A stretch of 64,000 bases of DNA from Gammaproteobacteria bacterium (GTDB taxonomy: Bacteria > Pseudomonadota > Gammaproteobacteria > Steroidobacterales > Steroidobacteraceae): assembly GCA_021323735.1 (NCBI GenBank), contig JAJPKM010000026.1:1-64000 (forward strand), read 5' to 3'. The first letter of the stretch is position 1; each line of letters opens with the position of its first letter. Shown piece after piece: positions 19,605 through 27,151 of the stretch. The notes below the pieces were generated by a model. That model saw nothing but the letters and a program-made list of their open reading frames with translations. It was not told the DNA's origin and did no database searches. The position numbers and the translations under genes were made by a program.

Positions 19605-20996
19605 ATGTCAGACGTATTCCGCCCAGACGATGCCATGGCACAGCCCGCAAAAATCCCGCCTCCAGCCGGCGGCAGTGGAGCGGCCGAACAATGCGATGTG
19701 GCGGTGATTGGCGGAGGTCCCGCCGGCAGCACGGCGGCGACCCTGCTCGCCAAGCGCGGCTACAAGGTGATCGCTCTGGAAAAGGCGCATCACCCGCGTT
19801 TCCACATCGGCGAGTCGCTGCTGCCCATGAATCTGCCGGTATTCGAACGGCTTGGCGTGCTCGATAAGGTGCGCGCACTCGGCGTATTCAAGCCCGGCGC
19901 CGATTTCGAGGCGGATAACGACACCGGCTACAACACCTTCGCCTTCTCGAGGGCCATCGGCAACAGTCCTCCGCATGCCTACCAGGTTTGGCGCCAGGAT
20001 TTCGACAAAATGCTGTATGACCATGCACGCGACTGCGGCGCCGATGCCCGCGAGGGGCATGAAGTCATCAAGATCGACCAACCGGGTCCGCGCGACACAC
20101 GGCTCGAGGTTCGCACCGATGCAGGCCGCACCTACGGCATTCAGGCACGCTACTTAGTCGATGCCAGCGGGCGCGATGCCTTCCTGTCCGCCCGGAAAAA
20201 GCTGCGCCGCAAGAACGACCGGCATCAGAGCGCCGCCATTTTCGGACACTTTCGCGGCGCGCAGCCGCGCCCGGGCGAGGACGCCGGCAATATCAGCATC
20301 TACCGCTTCGAGCACGGCTGGATGTGGATGATCCCGCTGCCGGACGGCGTCATGAGCATCGGCGCCGTCTGTTGGCCCGAATACCTGAAGCAGCGCAAGG
20401 GGCGCACCACAGAGTTTCTCCTGGAAACGCTGCACCAGAATGCGGGACTGCGGCAGCGAATCGAGCACGCCGAACTCATCGGCGAAGTGCGAGTCACCGG
20501 CAACTACTCCTACGATTCGACGCGGATGGGCGGACCGGGTTGGGTGCTGGTGGGCGATGCGTTCGCATTTCTGGACCCGGTCTTCTCTTCCGGCGTCTAT
20601 CTGGCCATGAGCGGTGCCGAGCAGGCGGCGGTGGTGGTGGACGCCGCGCTGCGTGAGCCGCGGCGTGAATCGGCGCTGTTGCGCAAGCTCGAAAAGCGCC
20701 AGCGCGCCGGCATGTCGCGATTTGCATTCTTCATCTATCGATTCAACGGCCCGGTGATGCGTCAAATGTTTCGCCAGCCGCGCAACAGCTGGCAGCTGGA
20801 ACAGGGCGTGATCTCCATGCTGGCGGGGGATCTTTTCGACACGCCGAAGGTACTGCGGCGGCTGCGGCTGTTCAAAGTCGTCTACCTCATCGCCGGCCTG
20901 CGCGACTGGCGGCACTGGCTACCCGCTCATAGATATCGGCTGGCGCAGGCCCGCGCACAGTTCACCGGCGGCAACACGCCGCTGGACAAAGTTTAG
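19605..20996 (+). CDS. Flavin-dependent halogenase-like FAD oxidoreductase
   Basis: A 463-residue flavoprotein with the Rossmann motif DVAVIGGGPAGSTAA (residues 31-45) and EKAHHPRFHIGESLLPMN. It carries both signatures used to define flavin-dependent halogenases: WxWxIP (WMWMIP, 239-244) and FxxPxxSxG (FLDPVFSSG), plus a Lys in VFKPGADF (Lys96) where halogenases keep the catalytic lysine. Many proteins of this group in type III PKS clusters are annotated only as oxidoreductases, so halogenation is not assured; hydroxylation or quinone formation is also possible. It starts 4 bp after the preceding stop; an alternative ATG is at 19635. It is convergent with the ketosynthase gene. Confidence 0.85.
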   Translation: MSDVFRPDDAMAQPAKIPPPAGGSGAAEQCDVAVIGGGPAGSTAATLLAKRGYKVIALEKAHHPRFHIGESLLPMNLPVFERLGVLDKVRALGVFKPGADFEADNDTGYNTFAFSRAIGNSPPHAYQVWRQDFDKMLYDHARDCGADAREGHEVIKIDQPGPRDTRLEVRTDAGRTYGIQARYLVDASGRDAFLSARKKLRRKNDRHQSAAIFGHFRGAQPRPGEDAGNISIYRFEHGWMWMIPLPDGVMSIGAVCWPEYLKQRKGRTTEFLLETLHQNAGLRQRIEHAELIGEVRVTGNYSYDSTRMGGPGWVLVGDAFAFLDPVFSSGVYLAMSGAEQAAVVVDAALREPRRESALLRKLEKRQRAGMSRFAFFIYRFNGPVMRQMFRQPRNSWQLEQGVISMLAGDLFDTPKVLRRLRLFKVVYLIAGLRDWRHWLPAHRYRLAQARAQFTGGNTPLDKV

Positions 20997-21011
20997 ACCA
21001 CACTGACGGAT

Positions 21012-22253
21012 CTAGGGCCGCGGCACGCCGCATGCGGCGACCAACACTGCGTTTGTGCCGCCGAATGCAAAGGAGTTCGACATGACGGTTCGCAGTGGCA
21101 CGCCTATCCGCGCCCGCCCCGCGACATAGTCAAGATCGCAATCGGGATCCGGCGAATCCAGATGCATCGTCGGCGGCACGATACCGCGCTCCAGGCTGGC
21201 GACCGCAATCACGAACTCCAGCGCCCCAGAGGCGCCCAGAAGGTGTCCATGCATGGATTTCGTCGAACTCACGGGCACCTGATAGGCACGCGCCCCGAAG
21301 ATTTCCTTCAGAGCGGCTGTCTCGACGACATCATTTTGCAGCGTCCCGGTGCCATGCGCATTGACGTAATCAATCGCGTCGGGATGCACGCCGGCCGAGC
21401 TCAACGCCGCGCGCATCGCGCTTGCCTGGCCCTCAACCGTCGGGCGCGTGATATGCGCGGTGTCGGTCGTCAATCCATAGCCGGACAGTTCCGCATGGAT
21501 CGGCGCGCCGCGGGCAACGGCGTGACTCCACTCTTCGAGAACCACGAATGCCGCACCCTCGCCGAGCACCAAGCCTGTCCGCGTGCCGGCAAAAGGACGA
21601 CACGAGGCTGACGGGTCCTGCGGATCCTCCGTCGCCAGTGTGCGCATGGCCTCCCATGCGCGCAGGACGCCGAACGTGAGCGGCGCCTCAGCGCCGCCTG
21701 CGAGCATCACGTCCGCATCGCCGTACCGAATCTTGCTGGCCGCCTCCCCTATCGCCACCGCCGAGGACGAGCAGGCCGTCGAGTAGGTGAGGTTGGGTCC
21801 GCAAAGCCCATGGTCGATGCCGATCCACGACGCCGGCGCGTTCGACATTGCCGTCAGTACGCTATACGGTTTGACGCGATCCGATTGCAGCGCGTAAATG
21901 GTTTGATAGCCCTCATCGGTCGATTCGGCGCCGCCCATGGCCGTCCCTACGCAAACTCCGCAACGTTCGCGCCGCTCGCCCGCGAAGTCGAGTTTCGCAT
22001 CCGCGATCGCCTGCGCCGAGGCGACCAGCGCCAGTTGACTGACGCGATCCAGCAAGCGCAGCCGCGTCAGCGGGAAATGCATGTTTCCGTCGAAGTCGAC
22101 CGCCGCGCCAATCGGAGATTTCAGCCGCTCGACGAGCGGCGGTGCCAGGCGTCTTACGCCGGACCGGCCGGCCACCAGGTTGGTGAACAGCTCGTCGACG
22201 GAGTTTCCGAGCGGCGCGATCACGCCGAGCCCGGTAATCGCAACGCGACGCAT
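21012..22253 (-). CDS. Beta-ketoacyl-ACP synthase (FabF-like ketosynthase)
   Basis: A 413-residue condensing enzyme of the KAS II family. The catalytic triad is intact: Cys161 in YSTACSSSAVAIG, His300 in NAHGTGTLQND and His335 in STKSMHGHLLGASG, with the C-terminal glycine loop NSFAFGGTNAVLV. The start is the ATG at 22253 (MRRVAITGLGV); GTG at 22259 is possible. It follows the ACP stop by 7 bp and is third in the minus-strand set type III PKS, ACP, KS. That placement suggests it builds or loads an acyl-ACP starter for the type III PKS rather than serving housekeeping fatty-acid synthesis. Confidence 0.92.
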   Translation of the reverse strand: MRRVAITGLGVIAPLGNSVDELFTNLVAGRSGVRRLAPPLVERLKSPIGAAVDFDGNMHFPLTRLRLLDRVSQLALVASAQAIADAKLDFAGERRERCGVCVGTAMGGAESTDEGYQTIYALQSDRVKPYSVLTAMSNAPASWIGIDHGLCGPNLTYSTACSSSAVAIGEAASKIRYGDADVMLAGGAEAPLTFGVLRAWEAMRTLATEDPQDPSASCRPFAGTRTGLVLGEGAAFVVLEEWSHAVARGAPIHAELSGYGLTTDTAHITRPTVEGQASAMRAALSSAGVHPDAIDYVNAHGTGTLQNDVVETAALKEIFGARAYQVPVSSTKSMHGHLLGASGALEFVIAVASLERGIVPPTMHLDSPDPDCDLDYVAGRARIGVPLRTVMSNSFAFGGTNAVLVAACGVPRP

Positions 22254-22260
22254 CGCCACG

Positions 22261-22548
22261 CTACGAGCGCTGTTTCGGGAGCAGATCCTCCCCCGCGGTA
22301 GCGCGCGCCGCCGGCTGATGGGCGAGCAATCCGTCGATGTAGGCGACGACATCGCTGACGGTCAGCAAATCGGACGGCGTGTCGTCCCGGATCTTGACGC
22401 CAAAGCGGTCCTCGATCTTGAACATCAGTTCGAGCAAGTCGAGCGAATCGACGCCGAGCGCATTGAGCTCCGCCGTGGGAGCCAGTTGCTCACGCGTGAG
22501 TTTGAATTCACGGACCAAAATGTCCTGTAGTGCCTCGAGCGTGCTCAT
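22261..22548 (-). CDS. Acyl carrier protein dedicated to the PKS cluster
   Basis: A 95-residue acyl carrier protein. The phosphopantetheine attachment motif is GVDSLDLLELMFKIEDRFGV, with Ser35 as the modified residue, followed by the acidic recognition helix. A 15-20-residue Ala/Arg-rich tail after YIDGLLAHQ makes it longer than housekeeping AcpP. The ATG at 22548 fits the ACP fold; the frame remains open upstream but that part overlaps the PKS gene 3' end and is not ACP-like. It is 40 bp after the type III PKS gene and 7 bp before the ketosynthase gene. Confidence 0.92.
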   Translation of the reverse strand: MSTLEALQDILVREFKLTREQLAPTAELNALGVDSLDLLELMFKIEDRFGVKIRDDTPSDLLTVSDVVAYIDGLLAHQPAARATAGEDLLPKQRS

Positions 22549-22588
22549 GGGTTTTTCTCGGAAAACATGGTTGGATACCGGCCGACCG

Positions 22589-23647
22589 TCACTCGACGGC
22601 AAGCAACGCGCCGTGACAGGTGAATCCTGCGCCGAATGAAGACATCCACCACCACCCGCCGGGCGCGGCGTCGGCAAGCGCAGCATCGAGCACGAAGTAG
22701 ACGAATGCACTGCTCAGGTTGCCGTAATCGCGCAGGGCGTCGCGGCTATAGCGCAACGCCTGCGGATCCACTTTAAAGCGGTCCTCGAGCGCCAGCAACA
22801 CGTCGCGGCCGCCGGCATGCATGATCCAGCCGGTTATCTGGTCGCGCGTCAGACCGGCGCGCGACAACGCGGTCGCGAGCACTTCATCGGCGTGCTGCGC
22901 GGCCAGCCGCGGTACGGCGCGAGTCAACACGTTGCGCAACATGCCGCCGCGGTGTTGGAAGCGCAGCGCCTCGCGTGCGTCCGGGTTGGTCAGCGAACTC
23001 GTTTCGCGCCACTCCACATTGCGCCGGCCGGCGGGACGCCTCTGCGACAGAACTGCCGCGCCGGCACCGTCGCCGAACAGACAGGCGCTGATCAATACTC
23101 CAGGATCATCGTCGAGATACATCGCGGCGCTGCATACCTCGACACAGATCGACAGCACGTGCTCACATTGCCGGGCGCCGAGCAGCGCGTTGGCCAGTTG
23201 CCAGTTCGGGAGCGCGCCGGCGCATCCCTGCCCCACCAGATCGAAACCGAGTACATCGGAGCGCAGTCCCAGCCGCTCGATGACGTAACCGCTGAGACCC
23301 GGGCAGAGGTTGCCGGTACAGGTCGACACGACGACCGCGTCGATCGCCGCCGGAGCGAGCGCCGCTCGATGCAACGCGGCCGTTCCGGCCTGCCCCGCAA
23401 GGCGGGGCGCATGCGCGGCGAAGCGCCTGTGCAAGGTGTCAGGGTCGATGGCGAATACTTCATCGAGCGAGTCGAGGGCAAGCCAGCGGGACTCGATGCC
23501 GTTTTCCCGCCGCAGCACCATCTTCGCAATGGCGTGCGAGCGTGTATCGAGGCGGCCGTACCAGTCGGAAGCGGCGAACGCATCCCAGCATTCCGCCTTC
23601 GTGTAGCGGTGTTCGGGAAGCGCGGTGCCAATGGCATTCAAGTACAT
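22589..23647 (-). CDS. Type III polyketide synthase (chalcone/alkylresorcinol synthase-like)
   Basis: A 352-residue thiolase-fold condensing enzyme. The type III PKS triad is complete and in type III wording: Cys142 in FDLVGQGCAGALPN, His277 in WIMHAGGRDVLLALE and Asn310 in DYGNLSSAFVYFVLD, with the C-terminal glycine loop SSFGAGFTCHGALL. A FabH enzyme would instead show HQAN and NTSAAS, so type III PKS is preferred. The enzyme should extend an acyl starter with malonyl units and cyclise it to a resorcinol, pyrone or similar ring. A strong ribosome site (GAGGGGG) lies 5 nt before the ATG. The product cannot be read from sequence. Confidence 0.9.
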   Translation of the reverse strand: MYLNAIGTALPEHRYTKAECWDAFAASDWYGRLDTRSHAIAKMVLRRENGIESRWLALDSLDEVFAIDPDTLHRRFAAHAPRLAGQAGTAALHRAALAPAAIDAVVVSTCTGNLCPGLSGYVIERLGLRSDVLGFDLVGQGCAGALPNWQLANALLGARQCEHVLSICVEVCSAAMYLDDDPGVLISACLFGDGAGAAVLSQRRPAGRRNVEWRETSSLTNPDAREALRFQHRGGMLRNVLTRAVPRLAAQHADEVLATALSRAGLTRDQITGWIMHAGGRDVLLALEDRFKVDPQALRYSRDALRDYGNLSSAFVYFVLDAALADAAPGGWWWMSSFGAGFTCHGALLAVE

Positions 23648-23688
23648 TCATCCCCCTCGTGCTCTTGGGGTAAATCAATATGGAGCCT

Positions 23689-23720
23689 GGATGCATCCGT
23701 GCGGACGTACCGTATGGTAC
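23689..23720. promoter_or_regulatory. Palindromes in the divergent PKS / exporter control region
   Basis: The 269-bp gap between the divergent type III PKS and DHA2 exporter genes holds a perfect 10-bp palindrome GGATGCATCC (23689-23698) and, 8 bp on, GTACC-GTAT-GGTAC (23707-23720). Paired palindromes in a shared divergent promoter are typical of a repressor site. No regulator gene is adjacent. The rest of the gap shows no coding signal. Confidence 0.4.
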
Positions 23721-23916
23721 AGCACTCATGCGATTCACTTCGCCGTTTTACGCCAACGGCCGCACAGAGAGCAAAAACCCACCGCCGGACGCGCGAAATC
23801 GACACACGACCAACCTGTGGACCCGCGCTATTTGCGCAACTTGCCGTTGCCTCTGGTAAGTTGCGTTCTGAGTTGCGATCAATGTATCCATTCAGTTTTC
23901 AGTGCGCCGGGTAAAG

Positions 23917-25521
23917 ATGGCAATACCTTCCACCGTTGCCGTTGATGTCGGTCCAGCGACATGGATCGGTTATCTTGCGCTTTGTCTCGGCATGTTCATG
24001 GCCATCCTCGATGTGCAGATCGTCGCCAGCTCTTTGCCCGACATCCAGTTTGCCCTGCATATTGCGCCCAATCATCTCAGCTGGATTCAAACCGCCTATC
24101 TTATTGCCGAAGTGGTCGCGATCCCTCTAACCGGCTGGTTGACACGGTTGATGTCGCTGCGCGGCCTGTTCGTGGCCGCCATCATCGGCTTTGCCGCGTC
24201 GAGCGTGGGCTGCGCCGCAAGCCACCATTTCGAAACGCTGCTGCTTTTTCGCATTGTCCAAGGATTTTGCGGGGGCGCCCTCATTCCCATCGTCTTTACT
24301 TCCGTGTTCACGATGTTCCCCGTAGGAAAACATGTCTTGGCGACGACCATCGGCGGCCTGTTCGCCATGCTGGCGCCTACGATTGGACCGGTTCTCGGCG
24401 GATATATCACTGAAAACTACTCATGGCACTGGCTTTTTCTCATCAATGTCCTGCCGGGATTCGCGGCCGCGGCGGTGGCTGCCTGCCTCATTCGCATCGG
24501 AAAGCCGGACTTAAGATTGCTGGCGCGGCTGGACTTGCCGGCGCTGATGCTCATCGTCGCCTGCCTTGCCAGCCTCGAGCTGGCGTTGAAACAAGGGCCC
24601 AGGCATATATGGAATGACGGTCTCATCGTCTCGCTCGTGGTTGTATGCCCCATCGCCGGAGTTTTCGCCATCCGCCGCTGTCTTTCGTCGCCGGAGCCGA
24701 TCATCGATGTCCGGTGCTTTGCGGACCGCAATTTCAGTATGGGATGTTTCTACAGTTTTGTGCTGGGCATGGGTTTGTTCGGTTCGGTCTACATCACGCC
24801 GCTTTACCTCGGCTTCGTCAGGCAACACACCCCGTTTGAAATCGGCGAAATCATGATTGTCATGGGCGCGGCGCAGCTTGCGATGGCCCCCTTTGCCGCC
24901 ATGGCGGCCAGGAGATTCAACCCGCTGTTACTGACGGCAATTGGCTATGGCGTCTTTGCGGCCGGCTTGGTCGGCGACGGCTTCATGACCTACGACACCG
25001 ATTTTGACGAGCTGCTGTGGCCGCAAATTCTGCGTGGCGCGGCCGTACTGTTCTGCCTGTTGCCGACCACCAGCTTGGCGCTTGAAGGGCAGCCGATCGC
25101 GCGGATGCCAAACGCCAGCGGATTGTTCAATCTGATGCGCAATTTGGGCGGTGCCATCGGCATCGCCCTGATCGACACCGTACTGGAACAGCGCGCGCCC
25201 ACACATGTCGCACACTTGGTTGCCAGGCTTCAAGCGGGAGACATAGCGGCAGCGCGCATCGTCGGCATACCTCTGTCCCTCTTCAAGAATGCGCTGCTTG
25301 GGCCCATCGACCAGGCGACCAAGGATCTGGTAAGGCCGCTGGTCAATCGTGCGGCGCTGGTCATGTCGTTCAACGAGGCATGGCTGATGCTGGGGACAAT
25401 CTTTGTCGTCGCGCTCATGGCGGTGCCTTTGATGCGGCGGATACCCATGGCCGCTAACGCGCAGATGGAAGGCCCGGGCGCCGCGCCGAGTGAATCACCG
25501 CGATGCCGCCAAGAAGATTGA
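23917..25521 (+). CDS. DHA2-family multidrug/metabolite exporter (EmrB/QacA type)
   Basis: A 534-residue major facilitator protein with about 14 hydrophobic segments. It has the DHA2 motif C region (GGLFAMLAPTIGPVLGGYITENYSWHWLFLIN) and the motif D1 region LDVQIVASSLPDIQ in the first helix. It would export a small hydrophobic compound by proton antiport; divergence from the type III PKS gene makes the cluster product a natural candidate. The ATG at 23917 is preferred over GTG at 23902. Its last 68 bp overlap the 3' end of the convergent UbiE-like gene, and the C-terminal tail (about 25 residues) is not membrane-like. Confidence 0.9.
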   Translation: MAIPSTVAVDVGPATWIGYLALCLGMFMAILDVQIVASSLPDIQFALHIAPNHLSWIQTAYLIAEVVAIPLTGWLTRLMSLRGLFVAAIIGFAASSVGCAASHHFETLLLFRIVQGFCGGALIPIVFTSVFTMFPVGKHVLATTIGGLFAMLAPTIGPVLGGYITENYSWHWLFLINVLPGFAAAAVAACLIRIGKPDLRLLARLDLPALMLIVACLASLELALKQGPRHIWNDGLIVSLVVVCPIAGVFAIRRCLSSPEPIIDVRCFADRNFSMGCFYSFVLGMGLFGSVYITPLYLGFVRQHTPFEIGEIMIVMGAAQLAMAPFAAMAARRFNPLLLTAIGYGVFAAGLVGDGFMTYDTDFDELLWPQILRGAAVLFCLLPTTSLALEGQPIARMPNASGLFNLMRNLGGAIGIALIDTVLEQRAPTHVAHLVARLQAGDIAAARIVGIPLSLFKNALLGPIDQATKDLVRPLVNRAALVMSFNEAWLMLGTIFVVALMAVPLMRRIPMAANAQMEGPGAAPSESPRCRQED

Positions 25522-26251
25522 CCCACTGCGTTTCGCCGAACCCCGCTGCGTCGATGCGCTTTGCCAGGGCAGGTTGATCGGGAAATTTTCGGATGCTTTC
25601 GGCCAGATATCGATAGGCGCCGCCATCCTTGGTGATCCATTGCCCGAGCGGCGGCATCACTATGCGGCAGTAAGCGTCAAACAGGGGCTTCAGCCCGCGT
25701 CGAACGCCGGAGGTAAATTCAAGGCAGTAAAAATGCCCGCCGGGCCGCAAAACACGCGCCGCTTCGCGCAGCGCCCGGTCGATATGCGTGACATTGCGCA
25801 GGCCGTAGGCAATGGAGTAGGTGTCAACGCTGCCATCGGGCAGCGGCAAGGTTTCGGCGTTGCCCGTCATCCATTCGATGCTGGAAACGCCCTTTTCGCC
25901 GGTCATTTTTGCGCGGCCCGCTTCGAGCATGGCGGGATTGAGATCGCAAACGACGATCCTGGCCTTACCGTGTGTGCGTCTGGCACAACGCAACGCGATA
26001 TCGCCCGTTCCGCCAGCCACGTCGAGAATATTCTGCCCTGCCTTCGGGTTCATCAGCGCGACCAGGCGATTCTTGAAGAACCGGTGCAACCCGGCGGACA
26101 TGACATCGTTCATCAAATCGTATCGCCAAGCGACCGAAGCGAAGACATTTTGCACCAGAAGGGTCTTTTCCTCCGGCTTGACGCGCCTCGCCCCAAACCA
26201 CTCGGATTCCGGATTGGTCTCGGCGGAGGATTCGTGTTCTATTTGAGGCAT
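25454..26251 (-). CDS. UbiE-like C-methyltransferase
   Basis: A 265-residue SAM-dependent methyltransferase of the UbiE/MenG family, which C-methylates the ring of ubiquinone or menaquinone precursors. Motifs: FASVAWRYDLMNDVMSAGLH, SAM motif I LDVAGGTGDIAL, CDLNPAMLEAGR, NAETLPLPDGSVD, YGLRNVTHIDRALREAARVL and RYLAESIRKFPDQ. The start is the ATG at 26251. It stands without ubiJ or ubiB, inside a polyketide cluster, so it may be either the respiratory quinone enzyme or a paralogue acting on the cluster's ring product. TATAGT lies exactly 7 nt before the ATG with no ribosome site, suggesting a leaderless transcript. Confidence 0.88.
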   Translation of the reverse strand: MPQIEHESSAETNPESEWFGARRVKPEEKTLLVQNVFASVAWRYDLMNDVMSAGLHRFFKNRLVALMNPKAGQNILDVAGGTGDIALRCARRTHGKARIVVCDLNPAMLEAGRAKMTGEKGVSSIEWMTGNAETLPLPDGSVDTYSIAYGLRNVTHIDRALREAARVLRPGGHFYCLEFTSGVRRGLKPLFDAYCRIVMPPLGQWITKDGGAYRYLAESIRKFPDQPALAKRIDAAGFGETQWVNLLGGIAVIHSARRPGLPSAR

Positions 26252-26353
26252 GGCACCAACTATAATCGCAAACCATGGGAAAGTAGCGCCATATCGCTTG
26301 TGCCAGTCCGGTAAAAGCAGCCGTTGAAGTTTCACCCAACACGGGCATTCCGC

Positions 26354-27151
26354 ATGAAGCATGATTTCAGTCGACGCAGCACGCAGACCGAATTGATGGA
26401 CACCGAACCGCTGAGCTGCGCCGCCTTCCATGCTTATTTACTCGACCTCACCGCCCTCAACATCTATACCCTGACCTATCGCCCCACCCTGCAATGGCTG
26501 CGCCGCGCGCTGATCGCAGGCCAGCCGCCACAACCCGTGTCGGTTATCGATGTCGGCAGCGGCGGCGGCGACATGTTGCGCCGGATATGGAAATGGGCCG
26601 CAAAACGCAAGATCAACACCGATCTCGTCGGCGTCGATCTCAATCCGTGGTCGAAGCAGTCGGCGGAAAAGTTGACGAGCGGCATGCCCATTCGCTTTGA
26701 AACCTCCGATATTTTCGACTTCCACCCCGATCGCCGCGCCGATTTCATCATCAGCTCTCTATTTGCACATCATCTGACGGACGATGAGGTGATTCGTTTC
26801 ATCCGATGGATGGACGCGCATGCGGTACATGGTTGGTTCATCAACGATCTGCATCGGCATCCCCTGCCTTATGCCTTCATCAAGTACTTCACGCGTTTGT
26901 TTGGTTTTAATCGGTTGGTTCAGCATGATGCGCCGCTGTCGGTTGCGCGCGCGTTCGTCATGGCCGATTGGCGCCGATTGTTAATGGCGGCCGGCATCCC
27001 CATGGAGCGAATCCGCATCACGTGGTTCTTTCCCTTCCGCTACGGCATTGCCTGTCAGGCGCGGACCCGTGATCAAGCGAATGCCGCCGCCAAACTTGAT
27101 GTAGGACCAGAACCAGTTGAGAAGCGTCGCAACGCGATTTCTGACGCCTAA
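26354..27151 (+). CDS. Class I SAM methyltransferase of the type III PKS cluster
   Basis: A 265-residue methyltransferase with SAM motif I VIDVGSGGGDMLRR, the acidic motif II VGVDLNP and a motif IV-like ADFIISSLFAHHL. The N-terminal LTALNIYTLTYRPTLQWLRR and the helical C-terminus recall methyltransferases encoded beside bacterial type III PKS genes. In Streptomyces SrsB methylates an SrsA-made phenolic lipid and SrsC is a flavoprotein hydroxylase, so an O- or C-methylation of the polyketide is inferred. The start is uncertain (ATG 26354, ATG 26396 or TTG 26324). The last 30 or so residues, after RYGIACQA, are translated from the antisense of the NDH-2 gene and look acquired. Confidence 0.8.
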   Translation: MKHDFSRRSTQTELMDTEPLSCAAFHAYLLDLTALNIYTLTYRPTLQWLRRALIAGQPPQPVSVIDVGSGGGDMLRRIWKWAAKRKINTDLVGVDLNPWSKQSAEKLTSGMPIRFETSDIFDFHPDRRADFIISSLFAHHLTDDEVIRFIRWMDAHAVHGWFINDLHRHPLPYAFIKYFTRLFGFNRLVQHDAPLSVARAFVMADWRRLLMAAGIPMERIRITWFFPFRYGIACQARTRDQANAAAKLDVGPEPVEKRRNAISDA

